A stretch of 7,161 nucleotides of DNA from Clostridiales bacterium UBA1316 (GTDB taxonomy: Bacteria > Bacillota > Clostridia > Oscillospirales > Oscillospiraceae), in contig DBTM01000064.1 in the NCBI GenBank assembly GCA_002307055.1, positions 1 through 7,161 on the forward strand. Direction: 5' to 3'. Under the pieces are notes generated by a model. That model had not been told where the DNA came from, did not search any database, and worked only from the letters and a program-made list of their open reading frames with translations. The position numbers were made by a program, and so were the translations under genes. Below, piece by piece: positions 1-5,780 of this stretch (position 1 is its first letter; the number at the start of each line of letters is the position of its first letter).

Positions 1-681
1 CTTTATGATGATTGGCAGGCTCGTGCTCTTGGCTATTTTTTCAGCAATCGGGAAGATTTCTTCAGGCGCCAGCGAGCAATTGATGCCGAGTGCCTTTGCG
101 CCGAGTCCTTCAGCCGTGATAGCAAAGCTCTCCGGACGGCATCCGGTGAACGTCCTGCCGCTTTTATCAAAAGTCATCATCACAAATATGGGCAGACTGG
201 TGTTTTCCTTAACAGCCAGCATGGCAGCTTTGATCTCAAGCAGGTCGCTCATTGTTTCTATGACGACAAGGTCGGCACCGGCTTTTTCACCTGCTGCAGC
301 CTGTTGGCGGTAGAGCTCATACGATTGATCGAAAGTCAGCGTACCGAATGGGCTGATGAACTCTCCGATAGGGCCGATATCCAGAGCCGTCAGTGTGCTG
401 CCCTGTCCCGCTCTTTTCGTAATGGCAACAGCCGCATTGATAATTTCTTCGACAGAAAAGCCTGAGCCTTTGAGCGTTTTGGCGTTTGCGCCGAATGTAA
501 CGGTGCACAGGATATCGCTGCCGGCGTCTTTGGCCTTCCGTTGGAGGTCTTCAACAATTTGGGGCGCCGTAATATTCATGATATCCGGCCTTTGCCCAGG
601 CTTCAGACCGCTTTTAAGCAATATCCATCCGGGTGCATTATCGAAAAACACAAAATCCCTCTTTAACAATTCGTCTAGCAA
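1..681 (-). CDS. Homocysteine S-methyltransferase domain, MetH-type (3' end beyond window)
   Basis: The first 227 codons resemble the N-terminal homocysteine-binding TIM barrel of cobalamin-dependent methionine synthase, which moves a methyl group to homocysteine in the cytoplasm. Visible family features are FFD at 12-14, LKPGQRPDIMNIT at 26-38, TFGAN at 62-66, LDIGPIGEFISPFG at 100-113, IET at 141-143, and GINCSL at 199-204, whose Cys202 matches the first zinc-ligand cysteine. The usual DGAMGT motif reads DNAPGW (14-19), and the TNTFG motif reads TVTFG, so the protein is divergent. I chose the TTG at 681-679 because AGGGGGT (694-688) lies six bases upstream and a stop codon (TGA, 702-700) closes the frame beyond it. 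The later zinc cysteines and any folate or cobalamin modules are outside the window, so a full MetH, a short paralogue or a related methyltransferase are all possible. Confidence 0.82.
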   Translation of the reverse strand, partial: MLDELLKRDFVFFDNAPGWILLKSGLKPGQRPDIMNITAPQIVEDLQRKAKDAGSDILCTVTFGANAKTLKGSGFSVEEIINAAVAITKRAGQGSTLTALDIGPIGEFISPFGTLTFDQSYELYRQQAAAGEKAGADLVVIETMSDLLEIKAAMLAVKENTSLPIFVMMTFDKSGRTFTGCRPESFAITAEGLGAKALGINCSLAPEEIFPIAEKIAKSTSLPIIIK

Positions 682-717
682 AATAACACCCCCTGATTCT
701 CATCCTCTTATGTGTCA

Positions 718-746
718 ATAGTAATGGAAGACGGCATAAAAGTAAA
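718..746 (-). promoter_or_regulatory. Probable sigma-A promoter of the homocysteine methyltransferase gene
   Basis: Read on the minus strand, TTTACT (746-741) and TACTAT (723-718) are separated by 17 bases. This places the transcript start about 30 bases ahead of the TTG codon. Each box matches the consensus at four of six positions. Confidence 0.45.
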
Positions 747-778
747 GTTATTTTGAAATTATCCTTCCAAATTTCCGT

Positions 779-806
779 TTGAATTCAGCTCTGATTGTGA
801 TATGAT
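779..806 (+). promoter_or_regulatory. Extended -10 promoter for the cytidylate-kinase-like gene
   Basis: TTGAAT (779-784) and TATGAT (801-806) have a 16-base spacer. A TG dinucleotide (798-799) placed one base before the -10 box makes an extended -10 element. The predicted leader is about 95 bases and includes the hairpin at 867-887. Confidence 0.6.
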
Positions 807-866
807 ATATCTATAATAATTCCCTTATTAAGCACAATCCGCCTGTTAATCATTACGCTATTATTT

Positions 867-887
867 GTGCCGTAAGCATAACGGCAC
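867..887 (+). promoter_or_regulatory. 5' leader hairpin ahead of the cytidylate-kinase-like start
   Basis: GTGCCGT (867-873) and ACGGCAC (881-887) form a perfect 7-bp stem with a 7-base AAGCATA loop. It ends next to the weak purine-rich site (GGA at 888-890) that precedes the ATG at 908. No U-tract follows, so it is not a terminator. Translation control or a protein site is possible but unproven. Confidence 0.35.
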
Positions 888-907
888 GGAATGGATGGTT
901 ATTTTAT

Positions 908-1537
908 ATGGATAAATTCATTCTCACGATAAGCCGTGAATTCGGCAGCGGTGGCCGTCTCATCGGTGAAAAACTGGCCGCGCGGCTCGGTATCGAGTTC
1001 TATGACAGAACAATTATCCAGATGGCTGCGGAAAGAAGCGGTTTATCGTATAAGTTCATTGAGCAAAACGAGGAACACATGTCGAACAGCCTTTTGTTCA
1101 ACATTGACGCCGCAACAGCCTATTCAAACTTTACGACCTCATACTTTGACACACCGGTGAACGACAAAACATTTCTCGCTCAGACGGAGGTCATTCGTGA
1201 GCTGGCTAAAAACAGCTGCGTCATTGTCGGCCGCTGCGCCGACTATGTCCTGCGCGAAGACCCGGCACTCGTGCGTCTCTTCATTACCGCAGCCTTCGAT
1301 GACCGAGTCCGCCGCTGTGTTGATGAATACAGCTTTCCCGCTCAGGGAGCTGATGAAAAAATTAAAAAAATCGATAAAAGCCGCGCCAATTACTATAAAT
1401 ACTACACCGGCCAAAGCTGGGGCAGCCTGCACAACTATGACCTTGCTGTAAACACCTCCTTTACCGGCATTTTAGGTGCCGTCTCAACCATAATGTCAAT
1501 GCTCGAAGAAAAAGGTATCGAAGGAAAAGTGTTTTAG
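908..1537 (+). CDS. Cytidylate-kinase-like protein (AAA_26 / Cytidylate_kin2 family)
   Basis: This 209-residue protein is a P-loop kinase relative commonly annotated as cytidylate-kinase-like in Clostridia. The family resembles CMP kinase, which phosphorylates CMP/dCMP with ATP, but the physiological substrate of this branch is not established. The nucleotide-binding stretch SREFGSGGRLIGEKLA lies at 9-24, FYDR at 31-34, VGRCADYVL at 107-115, the lid-like RANYYKYYTG at 159-168 and YDLAVNTS at 177-184; all are in the family's order. It has no signal peptide or membrane segment, so it should be cytoplasmic. It starts at the ATG at 908 behind a weak ribosome binding site, has its own promoter and terminator, and appears monocistronic. 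The true CMP kinase (Cmk) is a different, shorter-motif relative, so I give no symbol. Confidence 0.88.
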   Translation: MDKFILTISREFGSGGRLIGEKLAARLGIEFYDRTIIQMAAERSGLSYKFIEQNEEHMSNSLLFNIDAATAYSNFTTSYFDTPVNDKTFLAQTEVIRELAKNSCVIVGRCADYVLREDPALVRLFITAAFDDRVRRCVDEYSFPAQGADEKIKKIDKSRANYYKYYTGQSWGSLHNYDLAVNTSFTGILGAVSTIMSMLEEKGIEGKVF

Positions 1538-1540
1538 TTC

Positions 1541-1567
1541 AAGAAGGGGGGTATCCCCCCTTCTTTT
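1541..1567 (+). terminator. Rho-independent terminator after the cytidylate-kinase-like gene
   Basis: AAGAAGGGGGG (1541-1551) pairs perfectly with CCCCCCTTCTT (1555-1565) across a TAT loop. The 11-bp stem begins three bases after the stop codon. The U-tract is short (TTTT, partly within the stem). Confidence 0.8.
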
Positions 1568-1587
1568 ATGCCGCCTCAATCCCCGGG

Positions 1588-1616
1588 TTGTTTTTTTATC
1601 GGTAATACGGTAAAAT
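1588..1616 (+). promoter_or_regulatory. Probable promoter of prmA and the two genes behind it
   Basis: TTGTTT (1588-1593) and TAAAAT (1611-1616) have a 17-base spacer. They lie between the preceding terminator and the prmA ribosome binding site, giving a short leader of about 20 bases. Confidence 0.55.
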
Positions 1617-1643
1617 TCATATAGCTTATTATGGAGGCATTAA

Positions 1644-2591
1644 ATGGATTGGCTTGAGATTACCGTAAAAACAACGCCTGAAAAGCTTGATGCGCTGGTG
1701 AGCAGGCTGGAAGATTTAGGTGTGAACGGCCTTGTCATCAATGATGAGGCTTCAATCAGAGAATTTCTTGATAACAACCCCCAATCATGGGATTACGTGG
1801 ATGACGCGGTTTTCAGCCAGGTGCGCGGCAATACGTCTTTACAGTTTTATCTGGAAGACAGCGCTGCGGGCTTGGAGGTGCTGGCCGAATATCGCACTCA
1901 GATGCCGGGAGAGACGTTTGAAGTCAAGTCTGTTCGGGATGAGGACTGGCAGAACAACTGGAAGAATTTTTTTAAACCGATTGAGGTGGGAAGCCGCCTG
2001 CTCATTGTGCCGGAATGGGAACCTATTCCCGAAAATACCGGCAGAATTATTCTTCGCATAGAACCAAAGCTCGTCTTTGGAACCGGTTCACACGCGTCGA
2101 CCCGCATGTGTCTCGAAGAACTCGAAAACCACAATGCCCGGAATGTGCTTGATCTGGGCTGCGGCAGCGGCATTCTGGCTGTCGCGGCGCTGCTGTATGG
2201 CGCCGAGAACGCCGTTGGCTGCGACATCGCGCCGGATGCCGCAGCCGTTTGCCTGGAAAATGCTTTAGCTAACGGGCTTGACGGCAGCAGGCTGAAAATA
2301 TTCACCGGTAATGTCCTCATTGGAAATACTCTTTTTGACATTGCAGGCGGCAGCCGTTACGATATCGTCTTAGCGAATATTATCGCGGACGTTATTATAC
2401 CGTTATCTCCGCATATCAGCAGCCTGCTGTCACCCGGCGGTGTCTTTATTTGTTCCGGCATCATCGACGGCCGCCAGGACGAGGTTCGGTCCGCGCTCAT
2501 AAAAAGCGGCCTCGAGGTCATACGCGAACGCCAGGCGGACAATTGGCACATGTTTGCCGCCCGCGCAGCTGCGGCCAAGGAGGGAGGGTAA
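1644..2591 (+). CDS. prmA: Ribosomal protein L11 methyltransferase
   Basis: PrmA transfers methyl groups from S-adenosylmethionine to ribosomal protein L11 in the cytoplasm. The 315-residue length suits the family. An N-terminal L11-recognition region (DWLEIT at 2-7, then the DEDWQNNWKNFFKPIEVG stretch around 99-116) is followed by a Rossmann methyltransferase domain. That domain has FGTGSH at 145-150, the SAM-binding DLGCGSG at 170-176, the acidic GCDIAP at 192-197, and the LANI motif at 243-246 typical of PrmA. The DPGxAFGTGTH consensus reads EPKLVFGTGSH, a modest divergence. The start is well supported: GGAGG (1633-1637) sits six bases upstream of the ATG. Only one base separates the stop from the next ATG, and the next gene's ribosome binding site lies in the end of prmA, so the two are probably translationally coupled. 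Confidence 0.95.
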   Translation: MDWLEITVKTTPEKLDALVSRLEDLGVNGLVINDEASIREFLDNNPQSWDYVDDAVFSQVRGNTSLQFYLEDSAAGLEVLAEYRTQMPGETFEVKSVRDEDWQNNWKNFFKPIEVGSRLLIVPEWEPIPENTGRIILRIEPKLVFGTGSHASTRMCLEELENHNARNVLDLGCGSGILAVAALLYGAENAVGCDIAPDAAAVCLENALANGLDGSRLKIFTGNVLIGNTLFDIAGGSRYDIVLANIIADVIIPLSPHISSLLSPGGVFICSGIIDGRQDEVRSALIKSGLEVIRERQADNWHMFAARAAAAKEGG

Positions 2592-2592
2592 A

Positions 2593-3738
2593 ATGAAGCG
2601 AAAAATAACAGCGGTTATCATTTTGCTCTGTCTGACCGCGGCATTTATATTGCCCGGAGCCAGAGCTGCCGATTATTTTTATTTTTCCGTTTTCAACAAT
2701 AAGATATTCCCTTTAAACGATAAGACCATGCCGGTCTTTATCGATGATCAGCTTTATCTCCCTTACTCATTTTTCAGCTCATCTGAGGCCAGTATTTTCT
2801 CAAACGCGGGCGGCGACATGGCGATGATTTATTCCTCTATCTCGAATAACCGGCTGACGTTTGACGTCTCAAGATCAACCATCATTAACCAGGACAGGTA
2901 CCAGTATACCGAATATTCACCCAAGCTGCGCAACAATACGATCTATGTACCGGCTCAGATGGTATGTGATTTCTTTGGACTGACTCTGACTGCCTTTTAT
3001 TCCGAGTTTGGCACAATTATCCGGGTAAGATCTGCCTCGAACCATATACCCGATTCAACCTTCCCAACGATTGGGTATATTAAAGATCAGCTTGAAACCT
3101 ATTACAACGCGTATACCGTCAATCCCAATCCCTCGCCTGCCGCCTCCCCTTCTCCCACAAACTCTCCGACATCCTCTCCGACAACATCGGCGGACGTTGA
3201 GCCTACCTATCAAAATGTAACGATATACCTCAGCTTTTACGATTTATCCGGCGGAAAAATGGCCAATATTCTCGATGCGCTTAAGGTTTCGTCTTATAAA
3301 TGCTGCTTTTTTGTCGCTGAGGATGAAATAGCGGCGAATGCCGATCTCCTGCGCCGCGCCGCAGGAGAGGGCCATATGATCGGCATATGGCTGAAGGACG
3401 GCACCTATGCGAAGTATCAGGACGCCGCCGCGCGCCTCTTCGAGGCAGCTAAGGTAAAAACGGTTATTGTCTCTGCCGGCAGTAATATAGCCGAAGCTGC
3501 CAAAGCCATGGCTGCATCCAAAGGCCTCATTTTTTGGCGTTCGACGAGGAGTTATCCTTCATCGGCCAATTTTACCGTATCCAGCGTTACCGGCAAGCTG
3601 AGCACTGTCAGCGGGGCACATGAAAGCTTAAATTTTGCCGCTTCAAATCGAACCTCCGTCATCCTCCCGTCCCTGCTGTCATACCTGTCGCAATACAAAT
3701 ATAATGTGCGCCGTATATGCGAAACGAGCGTCCAATAA
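2593..3738 (+). CDS. Secreted stalk-domain protein with degenerate polysaccharide-deacetylase-like domain
   Basis: The 381-residue product starts with a signal peptide: MKRK, a hydrophobic stretch at about 5-20, and a likely cleavage after ARA (23-25). Residues 26-150 look like a copper-amine-oxidase N-terminal-like stalk domain, with VFIDDQLYLPYSFF and NTIYVPAQMVCDFFGL as the paired strand motifs. A Pro/Ser/Thr linker spans about 176-204. Residues 207-381 resemble a NodB-type polysaccharide deacetylase: YLSFYDLSGGK (212-222) matches TFDDGP-containing strands, SYKCCFFV (234-241) matches the KATFFV strand, and DLLRRAAGEGHMIG (251-264) matches the HEIGNH region. The first catalytic Asp is Tyr216, and both zinc histidines of the HxxxH motif are missing (IWLKDG at 265-270). 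Deacetylase activity is therefore unlikely; a cell-wall or glycan-binding role is inference. The ATG at 2593 follows GGAGGG (2583-2588), and a signal peptide begins exactly there. Confidence 0.75.
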   Translation: MKRKITAVIILLCLTAAFILPGARAADYFYFSVFNNKIFPLNDKTMPVFIDDQLYLPYSFFSSSEASIFSNAGGDMAMIYSSISNNRLTFDVSRSTIINQDRYQYTEYSPKLRNNTIYVPAQMVCDFFGLTLTAFYSEFGTIIRVRSASNHIPDSTFPTIGYIKDQLETYYNAYTVNPNPSPAASPSPTNSPTSSPTTSADVEPTYQNVTIYLSFYDLSGGKMANILDALKVSSYKCCFFVAEDEIAANADLLRRAAGEGHMIGIWLKDGTYAKYQDAAARLFEAAKVKTVIVSAGSNIAEAAKAMAASKGLIFWRSTRSYPSSANFTVSSVTGKLSTVSGAHESLNFAASNRTSVILPSLLSYLSQYKYNVRRICETSVQ

Positions 3739-3757
3739 ACTATAAAGGTAGGATTGT

Positions 3758-4510
3758 ATGAGTAATAACATAAAGGCTGTTGTTCTGGCGGCTGGTAAAG
3801 GCACACGTCTTCAGACTGAAGGCTGCGACCTGCCGAAGGTCATGCGCGAAGCCTGCGGTCAGCCGCTCCTGGGCTACGTGCTGGAAGCCATTTCGTTCAT
3901 CGGCAAAAAGGATATCATCATCGTTGCCGGTTACAAAAAAGAAGACGTGATGTCGCGTTTCGTCGGCTATCCATACGCCATTCAATCGGAGCAGCTCGGT
4001 ACCGGCCATGCCGTTATTTCCGCCGAAAACGAGCTTTCCGGTTTTAACGGCAGCGTTCTGATCTGCTATGGCGATATGCCGCTGCTCACGCGCGAAACAT
4101 ACGAAGCCCTTCTTGCAGCCCATCTGTCCGGCAAAAATGACTGCACCATTCTGAGCAGTAAAACAAATGAAAAACTGCCCTACGGCAGGATAGTCCGGAA
4201 CAGTCCCGGCGATTTCGTTAAGATTGTCGAGGACAGGGACTGCACAGCCAACGAAAAGGCAATCACCGAGCTGAACACCGGATTGTACGTTTTCGAAGCC
4301 GTCAAGCTCCTTCCCGCGCTTAAAAAGCTGAAGAACCATAACGCGCAGGGCGAATATTATTTAACGGATGTTCCGGCGATTCTGCGCGAACAAGGCGCAA
4401 AAATCGGCATTTGCATGCGTGAGCTGGGCCATGAAATCATCGGCGTCAACACACTCGAACAGCTGAATCAGGTAGAAGACATCCTGCGCGAGCGCAGCCA
4501 TATATTTTAA
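3758..4510 (+). CDS. GlmU-like sugar-phosphate nucleotidyltransferase, single domain
   Basis: This 250-residue protein matches the uridylyltransferase half of GlmU, which makes UDP-GlcNAc from UTP and GlcNAc-1-phosphate for peptidoglycan synthesis. The nucleotide-binding VLAAGKGTRL (9-18), LPKVM (25-29), QSEQLGTGHA (76-85), metal-ligand D106 in YGDMPLL, PYGRIV (141-146), VKIVEDRD (154-161), ELNTGLYVF (171-179), NAQGEYYLTD (195-204) and N231 in GVN are all present. The left-handed beta-helix acetyltransferase domain of full GlmU (about 450 residues) is absent, and the frame ends cleanly, so this is a one-domain protein rather than a visible frameshift. The loop between GTRL and LPK is about three residues longer than in GlmU. 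A 19-base gap to the previous gene, and AAGG/AGGA ahead of the ATG, place it third in the prmA run. Substrate specificity is inferred from motifs only. Confidence 0.85.
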   Translation: MSNNIKAVVLAAGKGTRLQTEGCDLPKVMREACGQPLLGYVLEAISFIGKKDIIIVAGYKKEDVMSRFVGYPYAIQSEQLGTGHAVISAENELSGFNGSVLICYGDMPLLTRETYEALLAAHLSGKNDCTILSSKTNEKLPYGRIVRNSPGDFVKIVEDRDCTANEKAITELNTGLYVFEAVKLLPALKKLKNHNAQGEYYLTDVPAILREQGAKIGICMRELGHEIIGVNTLEQLNQVEDILRERSHIF

Positions 4511-4562
4511 GGACCTCGCCTTATAAGGCTGCCAAAACCGGCATATCACGCCTCACGCTGTC

Positions 4563-4591
4563 TTGACATTCGCAGATGTAAGTGCTACTAT
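4563..4591 (+). promoter_or_regulatory. Promoter of tRNA-Leu
   Basis: A perfect TTGACA (4563-4568) and TACTAT (4586-4591) are 17 bases apart, which predicts a start a few bases before the mature tRNA at 4601. Confidence 0.75.
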
Positions 4592-4600
4592 AACTCTTAC

Positions 4601-4689
4601 GCCGGTGTGGCGGAATCGGCAGACGCCCGGGACTTAAAATCCCGTGAGGTTAACGCCTCGTACCGGTTCGACCCCGGTCACCGGCACCA
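4601..4689 (+). tRNA. tRNA-Leu (anticodon TAA)
   Basis: The 89-base gene folds as a class II tRNA. The acceptor GCCGGTG (4601-4607) pairs with CACCGGC (4679-4685), followed by A73 and an encoded CCA (4687-4689). The anticodon stem CGGGA (4628-4632) with TCCCG (4640-4644) closes a CTTAAAA loop whose anticodon is TAA (4635-4637), so it reads UUA leucine codons. The long variable arm has a GAGG/CCTC stem, as in leucine tRNAs. The T arm pairs ACCGG (4662-4666) with CCGGT (4674-4678) around TTCGACC. Confidence 0.97.
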
Positions 4690-4693
4690 GCAG

Positions 4694-4735
4694 AAAACCT
4701 TGTGATTGCAAGCATCACAAGGTTTTTTCTTTTTA
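4694..4735 (+). terminator. Rho-independent terminator of tRNA-Leu
   Basis: AAAACCTTGTGAT (4694-4706) pairs perfectly with ATCACAAGGTTTT (4714-4726) across a 7-base loop and runs into a T-rich tail (TTTTTTCTTTTT). It begins five bases after the tRNA CCA end. Confidence 0.93.
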
Positions 4736-4758
4736 AAATTGGATACAGCAAAACACCC

Positions 4759-4812
4759 GTTGACCCCCGCAAAAATCGCCCTGTTGGGGTCAGCGTTGGG
4801 GTCAGCTTTTTT
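4759..4812 (+). repeat. Tandem 12-bp repeat with upstream complement and T6 tail
   Basis: GTTGGGGTCAGC occurs twice head to tail (4783-4794 and 4795-4806) and is followed by six T. GTTGACCCC (4759-4767) can pair over nine positions, one of them G-U, with GGGGTCAGC in either copy, so two alternative hairpins are possible. The second would act like a long-loop terminator. There is no recognisable gene between the tRNA terminator and position 4868; this element is the only structure I see there. An integration-site remnant or an attenuator are both possible. Confidence 0.5.
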
Positions 4813-4868
4813 CCGAGGAACAGAAAATCAAAGTATTTCTTTTATTTTTTCAAGAGGACGGTAAGATT

Positions 4869-5075
4869 TTGAAATACATCGAAACGCTAGATCAATGGAA
4901 TATAATCGCTGAACTGCTCGCTAAAGACTGTTTCGAGCTGTGGCAGTTTCAATACAGCACAGAGGGCCCAGAAGGCTTTCATGCGCGGTTCTGGGTGCAC
5001 GGACGCCCGGACGTCGAGATCGTCACGCACAACCCCGATGTGCAGCATAAGATTGTGCGATTTAATGCGAAATAA
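4869..5075 (+). CDS. Small conserved-looking protein of unknown function, 68 residues
   Basis: I do not recognise this family. The frame starts at TTG (4869), ten bases after GAGGA (4854-4858), and ends at TAA (5073-5075). The product is soluble-looking, with no signal peptide or membrane helix. It is rich in aromatics in its centre (CFELWQFQYS at 21-30, GFHARFWVHG at 36-45) and ends in an alternating strand-like stretch (VEIVTHNPDVQHKIVRFNAK), which suggests a compact alpha-plus-beta fold. GC-rich third codon positions resemble the flanking core genes and argue that it is coding. It stands alone between the tRNA-Leu terminator and the mobile-element debris. No function can be assigned. Confidence 0.6.
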   Translation: MKYIETLDQWNIIAELLAKDCFELWQFQYSTEGPEGFHARFWVHGRPDVEIVTHNPDVQHKIVRFNAK

Positions 5076-5104
5076 AAAAGAAGCCGGGGCTCATGCTCCG
5101 GCTT
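5073..5104 (-). terminator. Terminator of the minus-strand gene fragment
   Basis: AAGCCGGGGC (5081-5090) and GCTCCGGCTT (5095-5104) form a 10-bp stem, with one G-U pair, around a 4-base loop. On the minus strand it is followed by CTTTTTTAT, a good U-tract; the plus strand has only TT. The stop codon of the fragment at 5091-5264 lies in the loop region, so the hairpin belongs to that gene. Confidence 0.75.
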
Positions 5105-5264
5105 TGCGCATCTTGTCAAGGACGTCGGTGTATTTGCTTATGTCCGATTTGTTCCAGTTGAGTATTTTCAACGCATTTCCGTCTTTGGCATCTGCAAGTG
5201 AATTTGCAATACTCTCAGCATGTACCCTAGAGAGATTTATCGAATGGGTAAATGAGAAAGACTT
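5091..5264 (-). pseudogene. 3' end of an unrecognised gene, 5' part lost
   Basis: An open minus-strand frame ends at TGA (5093-5091) inside a strong minus-strand terminator. The last ~45 residues (reading ANSLADAKDGNALKILNW, then NKSDISKYTDVLDKMRKAGA) look like a genuine, helical, charged C-terminus with GC-rich third positions. No plausible start codon exists upstream before the in-frame stop at 5267-5265. From about 5221 upward the sequence belongs to the HNH gene on the opposite strand, so the 5' part has been lost. The true limit of the fragment is probably near 5220. Such tails occur in phage and mobile-element proteins, but I cannot name the family. Confidence 0.5.
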
Positions 5265-5526
5265 TCAATCAACTATATCAACAAAGCGCACCGATAATAA
5301 TCCAAACCATCAAACAAGCCGCGATGTCAATCTTCGATTGAGATACAAGGCAATGCAACGCGACAACTTTAAATGTAGCGTGTGTGGAGCTGCGCCAGCA
5401 AATGATCCAACCGTTGAGCTACATATAGATCATATCATTCCTTGGTCGGAGGGCGGCGAATCTATAATTGATAATTTGCAAACACTATGCTCAAGGTGTA
5501 ATCTAGGAAAAAGCAATATCGTGTAG
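5221..5526 (+). pseudogene. C-terminal remnant of an HNH endonuclease
   Basis: About 101 codons encode the HNH nuclease module found in phage, mobile-element and restriction proteins that cut DNA using a metal ion. The order is TLERFIEWVN, LRLRYKAMQRDNFKCSVCG with a CxxC pair (codons at 5374 and 5383), LHIDHIIPWSEGGE with His, Asp, His (5422-5433), DNLQTLC, and a final CSRCNLGKSN with the second CxxC (5488-5499). The catalytic core and zinc knuckle are intact. No start codon or ribosome binding site precedes it: in this frame the sequence upstream of about 5221 is antisense to another gene fragment, so the N-terminal region usually found ahead of this module is missing. AT-rich codon use differs from the preceding core genes. 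Expression is doubtful unless an internal start is used. Confidence 0.8.
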
Positions 5527-5591
5527 AATCGTGAAAAAACGTGTTTTTATAGCGAGATTGTCTCAAACGTGACGTCTATACACATAATTTA

Positions 5592-5643
5592 TTCCCAAAA
5601 AAGATGTCCTGCGGTTTTTACCACAGAACATCTTTTTTGGGAA
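5592..5643. terminator. Long bidirectional hairpin between HNH and recombinase remnants
   Basis: TTCCCAAAAAAGATGT (5592-5607) pairs perfectly with ACATCTTTTTTGGGAA (5628-5643). Inside, CTG/CAG and GG/CC continue the stem with two C-A mismatches around a TTTTTA loop. The GATGT..ACATC core is flanked by A6 on one side and T6 on the other, so it reads as a terminator on both strands, suited to the converging fragments. The stretch 5527-5591 holds no gene that I can see. Confidence 0.7.
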
Positions 5644-5652
5644 ATTTGTTTA

Positions 5653-5780
5653 TCATTTAACATCAACCGTCACGCCGGACTTGAATTCCGCAGTGAATTT
5701 ATTTATGTAGACGGTGACTTTTTCAATCAGCCGCCTGACCAGTGACTCCTCAATATTAGGTGACGGCGGCGTAAGAGTAT
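5653..5780 (-). pseudogene. C-terminal remnant of a large serine recombinase
   Basis: The minus-strand frame ending at TGA (5655-5653) encodes a tail reading EESLVRRLIEKVTVY then INKFTAEFKSGVTVDVK. This closely follows the extreme C-terminus of resolvase/invertase-family large serine recombinases of Clostridia, in which an LIEKVTVY-like strand and an EFKSG strand end the protein. Only about 40 codons are present; the catalytic resolvase domain and zinc-ribbon region are missing. Further upstream the frame overlaps the rhodanese gene in another register, so the break lies near 5780-5800. The assignment rests on motif recall of a short tail and is the main uncertainty. Confidence 0.6.

Noticed and set aside
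1580..1598. GC-rich stretch followed by eight T, resembling a second terminator before prmA
   Set aside because: The potential stem is only three or four pairs with no room for a loop; the T-run overlaps a better -35 box.
3740..4339. Long minus-strand open frame (199 codons) opposite the GlmU-like gene
   Set aside because: The plus-strand frame has every family motif; the minus frame is antisense shadow with no recognisable domain.
4518..4529. Perfect palindrome GCCTTATAAGGC after the GlmU-like gene
   Set aside because: No T-tract and no loop, so it is not a terminator; a 12-base palindrome in 7 kb is not remarkable without a known binding protein.
4740..4870. Possible CRISPR-like or phage attachment repeat array
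   Set aside because: Only two adjacent copies with no spacers, and no second copy of the tRNA-Leu 3' end was found in the window, so neither a CRISPR array nor an att pair can be claimed.
4981..5220. In-frame plus-strand extension upstream of the HNH module, starting at an ATG at 4981
   Set aside because: It is a shifted-frame reading of the 68-residue gene and then antisense to the minus-strand fragment; the residues show no HNH-protein similarity.
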